Shown here: positions 61,391 through 64,000 of the stretch, piece by piece
Numbering within the stretch: position 1 is the first letter of the stretch
Layout: every line of letters starts with the position of its first letter
Source: an uncultured Clostridia bacterium
GTDB taxonomy: Bacteria; Bacillota; Clostridia; HGM11514
Length of the DNA stretch: 64,000 nt
NCBI GenBank assembly: GCA_934464705.1
Contig: CAKSKB010000002.1
Location: 119,725 to 183,724, forward strand
Reading direction: 5' to 3'
Notes under the pieces: model-generated
Told to the model about the DNA's origin: nothing
The model's input: the letters and a program-made list of their open reading frames with translations, nothing else
Database searches by the model: none
Translations under genes and position numbers: made by a program

Positions 61391-61424
61391 ATCTGTACAA
61401 TTTTATTTAAAGGAGAAAATGTTT

Positions 61425-64000
61425 ATGAAGAGAATTTTGGCACTTCTGCTTGCGGTTATGACTGCGTGCTCGGCATTTGCGGCAGTTTCCGCGGCAGACG
61501 AAAAAATTAATGCAACATTTCTTTATGTTGCAACCGACGGTTCCGATGCAGCAAACGGTTCCGCCGATGCGCCTTTTGCAACACTCCAAAAGGCTGTTGA
61601 AGCTGCAAGAGCAATTGACGGTACGGTTGTTATCAATATGCGCGGCGGCACATATCAGATGACAGATACCATCAATCTTACAAAAGAGGATTCTAACCTC
61701 GTTATCAGAAGCATGAACGGTGAGGAAGTTACGATCACCGGCGGTACGGTTCTTCCTTATTCCGCATTCAAAAAGACCGATGACGAAGCTTTCCTTTCGG
61801 CACTTACCGATTCAAAAGCTAAGGACAAGATTGTTTCCGCTAACATCAAGGACCTCGGCGTAACCGACCTCGGAAGCATCAAAATCAACGGATTTATTGA
61901 CAGCGGTGCTGAAAATTACGGCTATGCTCCCACACTTACATACGGCGAAAAAGCGCTCACAATTGCCCGTTATCCCAACGACAAGTATCTTTATACCGAT
62001 AAGGTTATCCGCGACGGAAGCGATGACAAACCGTTCTTCAACTCTCTCGTTCAGGTTGAATTCACAACAGCCGATAAGAGATATAAGAAGTGGGCAAACA
62101 AGGATACATGGATTGTCGCTTACTTCGTTCATGACTGGGCTGACTGCACGGCTCCGGCTGAATTCAATGCCGAATCCGACACAATTTACGGTTACACAAA
62201 TAAGAGATACTATGCAAAACCGGATAGAAGGTTCTATTTCTTCAATGTTCCGGAAGAAGTTGACGCTCCCGGCGAATGGTATCTTGACCGTGACACGGGC
62301 GTTCTCTATCTCTATCCGGTTGACGGCATGAAGGCTGATGATACGCTTATTTACAATTCTTATTCCAAGAACTTTATCGATATCAGCGGTGCTGAAAATG
62401 TATCGTTTGAAAACCTTAAGTTCTCAGGCACATGCGCAAAGGCTATCGATGTTACGGATTCCGACAAGATTGTTGTCAACAACTGCGAATTTACCGGAAT
62501 CGGCGATAAGGTTGTAGCTTTTGAAGCATGCATGAACTCCGGCGTTGAGAATTCTTATATTCACGACATCGGTTCATGGGGTGTTTACATGCACAACTGC
62601 GGCGACAAGCAGAAGCTTGTTCCCGGAAACTGCTTTGTAAAGAATACCGAAATCGCTACATTCTCGCAGTACAGAAAGACCTACAGCCCTGCAATTCAGG
62701 TTCTTGACGATGTAGGCACAACGATTGCAAACAACAAATTGCATGACGCTCCGCACTTTGCAATCAGATTTGAAGAAAATGATTCCGTTATCGAATATAA
62801 CGATATTTACGATGTTTGCCAGGATACCGCCGACACAGGCGCAATCTACACCGGCAGACGCTGGGAAACATGGGGCACGGAGGTTCGCTACAACTACTTC
62901 CATGACCTCGAAATGATTGACACAACAACCGGTATGGAAATGCAGGCTGTATATCTTGACGATATGAGCTCTGCTACAAATGTTCACGGCAATGTGTTCT
63001 ACAAGGTTGACTCCGTTGCTCTTATCGGCGGCGGCAGAAACAACAAGTTCTGCAACAACATCATGATCGACTGCAAAAAGCCTCTCGTGTTTGACGCAAG
63101 AGCTTACAGAAATCCCGGTTCGTTCAGCATGAATTCCAACAAGGCTGAACTTGAAAAGGTTCCTTACAAGGAAGGAATCTGGGCTGAAAAGTATCCCGAG
63201 CTTGTAAACATTCTTAATGACGAACCCGATATTCCTAAGTACAACACGCTTACAAATAATGTTTACTACAACACCCCCGAATTTGACCTCGATGAACTCG
63301 TTGTTAAGAACGGTACTGTTGAAAACAACATCAAAATTACAAGCACATCGAACTTCGTTGATTACAGAAATAAGAACTTTGCTCTTAAGGAAGACAGCGA
63401 AGTGTTCACGCAGCTTCCCGATTTTGAAAATATTCCTTTTGACAAAATCGGACTTCAGGAATATACCTATGTTGATAAGTATGTTGAAAACGGGACGGCA
63501 CCGGCACCGTCCGACGACACAATCAAGGTTATCGTAAACGACAAGCCGGTTGAATTTGACGTAGCGCCCACAATCATCAATGACAGAACGATGGTTCCGC
63601 TCCGTGCAATCTTTGAAGCACTCGGCGCAGACGTTGACTGGGACGATGCGACAAAGACAATCACAGCGGTAAAAGACGATACGACAATCAAGATGCAGAT
63701 CGGAAACGACAAGATGACCAAGAACGGAACCGAAAGCACACTTGATTCCGCACCTGTAATCATCGATTCCAGAACGCTCGTTCCGGTTCGTGCAATTGCA
63801 GAGTCCTTCGGCTCGGATGTATCGTGGGAAGCTGAAACAAAGACAGTTATCGTAAAAGACCTTCCGAAAGAGGAAGTAAAAGACGAAGAAAAGGACGCAA
63901 CCGAGGAAGAAGTTAAGGCTGACGACGAAAAGACAGCTGACGACAAAACCGAAGAAGTGACAGACGAAAAGGCAACAGACGAAACTGCCGATGACAAAAC
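61425..64000 (+). CDS. Secreted beta-helix glycan-active protein with CuAO-type domain (3' end outside window)
   Basis: At least 858 residues, still open at base 64000. ATG 61425 follows AAAGGAG; signal peptide 1-24. It is homologous along its length to the 3405 gene: FLYVATDGSDAANGS, RYPND, FVHDWADCTAPAEF, HDAPHFAIRFEENDSVIEYN, VRYNYFHDLEMIDT and MQAVYLDDMSS, then two CuAO-type repeats (NDRTMVPLRAIFEALGA; SRTLVPVRAIAESFG). Unlike its paralogue it continues into a highly acidic, Lys/Thr/Glu/Asp-rich low-complexity tail (from about residue 813). The substrate is not known. Codon use is more uniform (many GTT, CTT and AAG codons), suggesting strong expression. Confidence 0.85.
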   Translation, partial: MKRILALLLAVMTACSAFAAVSAADEKINATFLYVATDGSDAANGSADAPFATLQKAVEAARAIDGTVVINMRGGTYQMTDTINLTKEDSNLVIRSMNGEEVTITGGTVLPYSAFKKTDDEAFLSALTDSKAKDKIVSANIKDLGVTDLGSIKINGFIDSGAENYGYAPTLTYGEKALTIARYPNDKYLYTDKVIRDGSDDKPFFNSLVQVEFTTADKRYKKWANKDTWIVAYFVHDWADCTAPAEFNAESDTIYGYTNKRYYAKPDRRFYFFNVPEEVDAPGEWYLDRDTGVLYLYPVDGMKADDTLIYNSYSKNFIDISGAENVSFENLKFSGTCAKAIDVTDSDKIVVNNCEFTGIGDKVVAFEACMNSGVENSYIHDIGSWGVYMHNCGDKQKLVPGNCFVKNTEIATFSQYRKTYSPAIQVLDDVGTTIANNKLHDAPHFAIRFEENDSVIEYNDIYDVCQDTADTGAIYTGRRWETWGTEVRYNYFHDLEMIDTTTGMEMQAVYLDDMSSATNVHGNVFYKVDSVALIGGGRNNKFCNNIMIDCKKPLVFDARAYRNPGSFSMNSNKAELEKVPYKEGIWAEKYPELVNILNDEPDIPKYNTLTNNVYYNTPEFDLDELVVKNGTVENNIKITSTSNFVDYRNKNFALKEDSEVFTQLPDFENIPFDKIGLQEYTYVDKYVENGTAPAPSDDTIKVIVNDKPVEFDVAPTIINDRTMVPLRAIFEALGADVDWDDATKTITAVKDDTTIKMQIGNDKMTKNGTESTLDSAPVIIDSRTLVPVRAIAESFGSDVSWEAETKTVIVKDLPKEEVKDEEKDATEEEVKADDEKTADDKTEEVTDEKATDETADDK

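Overview
The window reads as a chromosomal segment of an anaerobic, endospore-forming Firmicute of the class Clostridia, probably a gut polysaccharide degrader. The basis is a canonical Spo0A, a SpoIVB peptidase and a SpoVB-type flippase, S-layer-homology and copper-amine-oxidase-type stalk domains on giant secreted proteins, an archaeal-type ProRS, and mixed base composition (roughly mid-40s percent GC by eye). I cannot name the genus. No rRNA, tRNA or CRISPR array was seen.

Region 1-21.8 kb is a secreted glycan-degradation block. It holds an open-ended SGNH esterase (1-3152, minus), a right-handed beta-helix protein with a CuAO-type C-terminus (3405-5834), and a minus-strand cluster of a GH29 fucosidase, a short accessory protein and a 1558-residue beta-helix protein anchored by three SLH domains (12921-5909). 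An AraC regulator diverges from that cluster, and a 2617-residue repeat protein follows (13979-21832). A homologue of the 3405 gene lies at the far end (61425-64000, open-ended), so this family occurs three times here.

Region 21.8-30.7 kb starts with a decaying aldo-keto reductase/larC/larE locus and metY. Next come a small lipoprotein and two tandem Spo0A genes, the first of which has lost its phospho-acceptor aspartate (D to N). murA and spoIVB follow. The stretch between spoIVB and proS (29.3-30.75 kb) has almost no protein coding. It carries three copies of one UUCG-loop terminator, two related small-RNA units with matching promoters and closing stems, and two inverted copies of a 275-bp structured element. 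One copy splits the first RNA unit and the other breaks a RelB/DinJ-type antitoxin gene. This is the most novel part of the window.

Region 30.7-50.2 kb is mostly housekeeping genes on the minus strand: an lrp-aminotransferase-trmL-proS operon, two small paralogous unknowns, an AraC/GH2 beta-galactosidase pair, spoVB, an NCS2 purine permease, a MalK/MsmX-type ATPase, and a long run from an aminotransferase through tagO/wecA-like, wecB, a NusG-II protein, a Gx/HepS-I protein and rsuA to tex.

Region 50.3-61.3 kb runs on the plus strand from overlapping back-to-back consensus promoters. It holds gltX-ilvB-ilvN-leuA-cimA (branched-chain amino acids through citramalate), a polar amino-acid ABC transporter, a small XRE protein, and a convergent HtrA-type protease.
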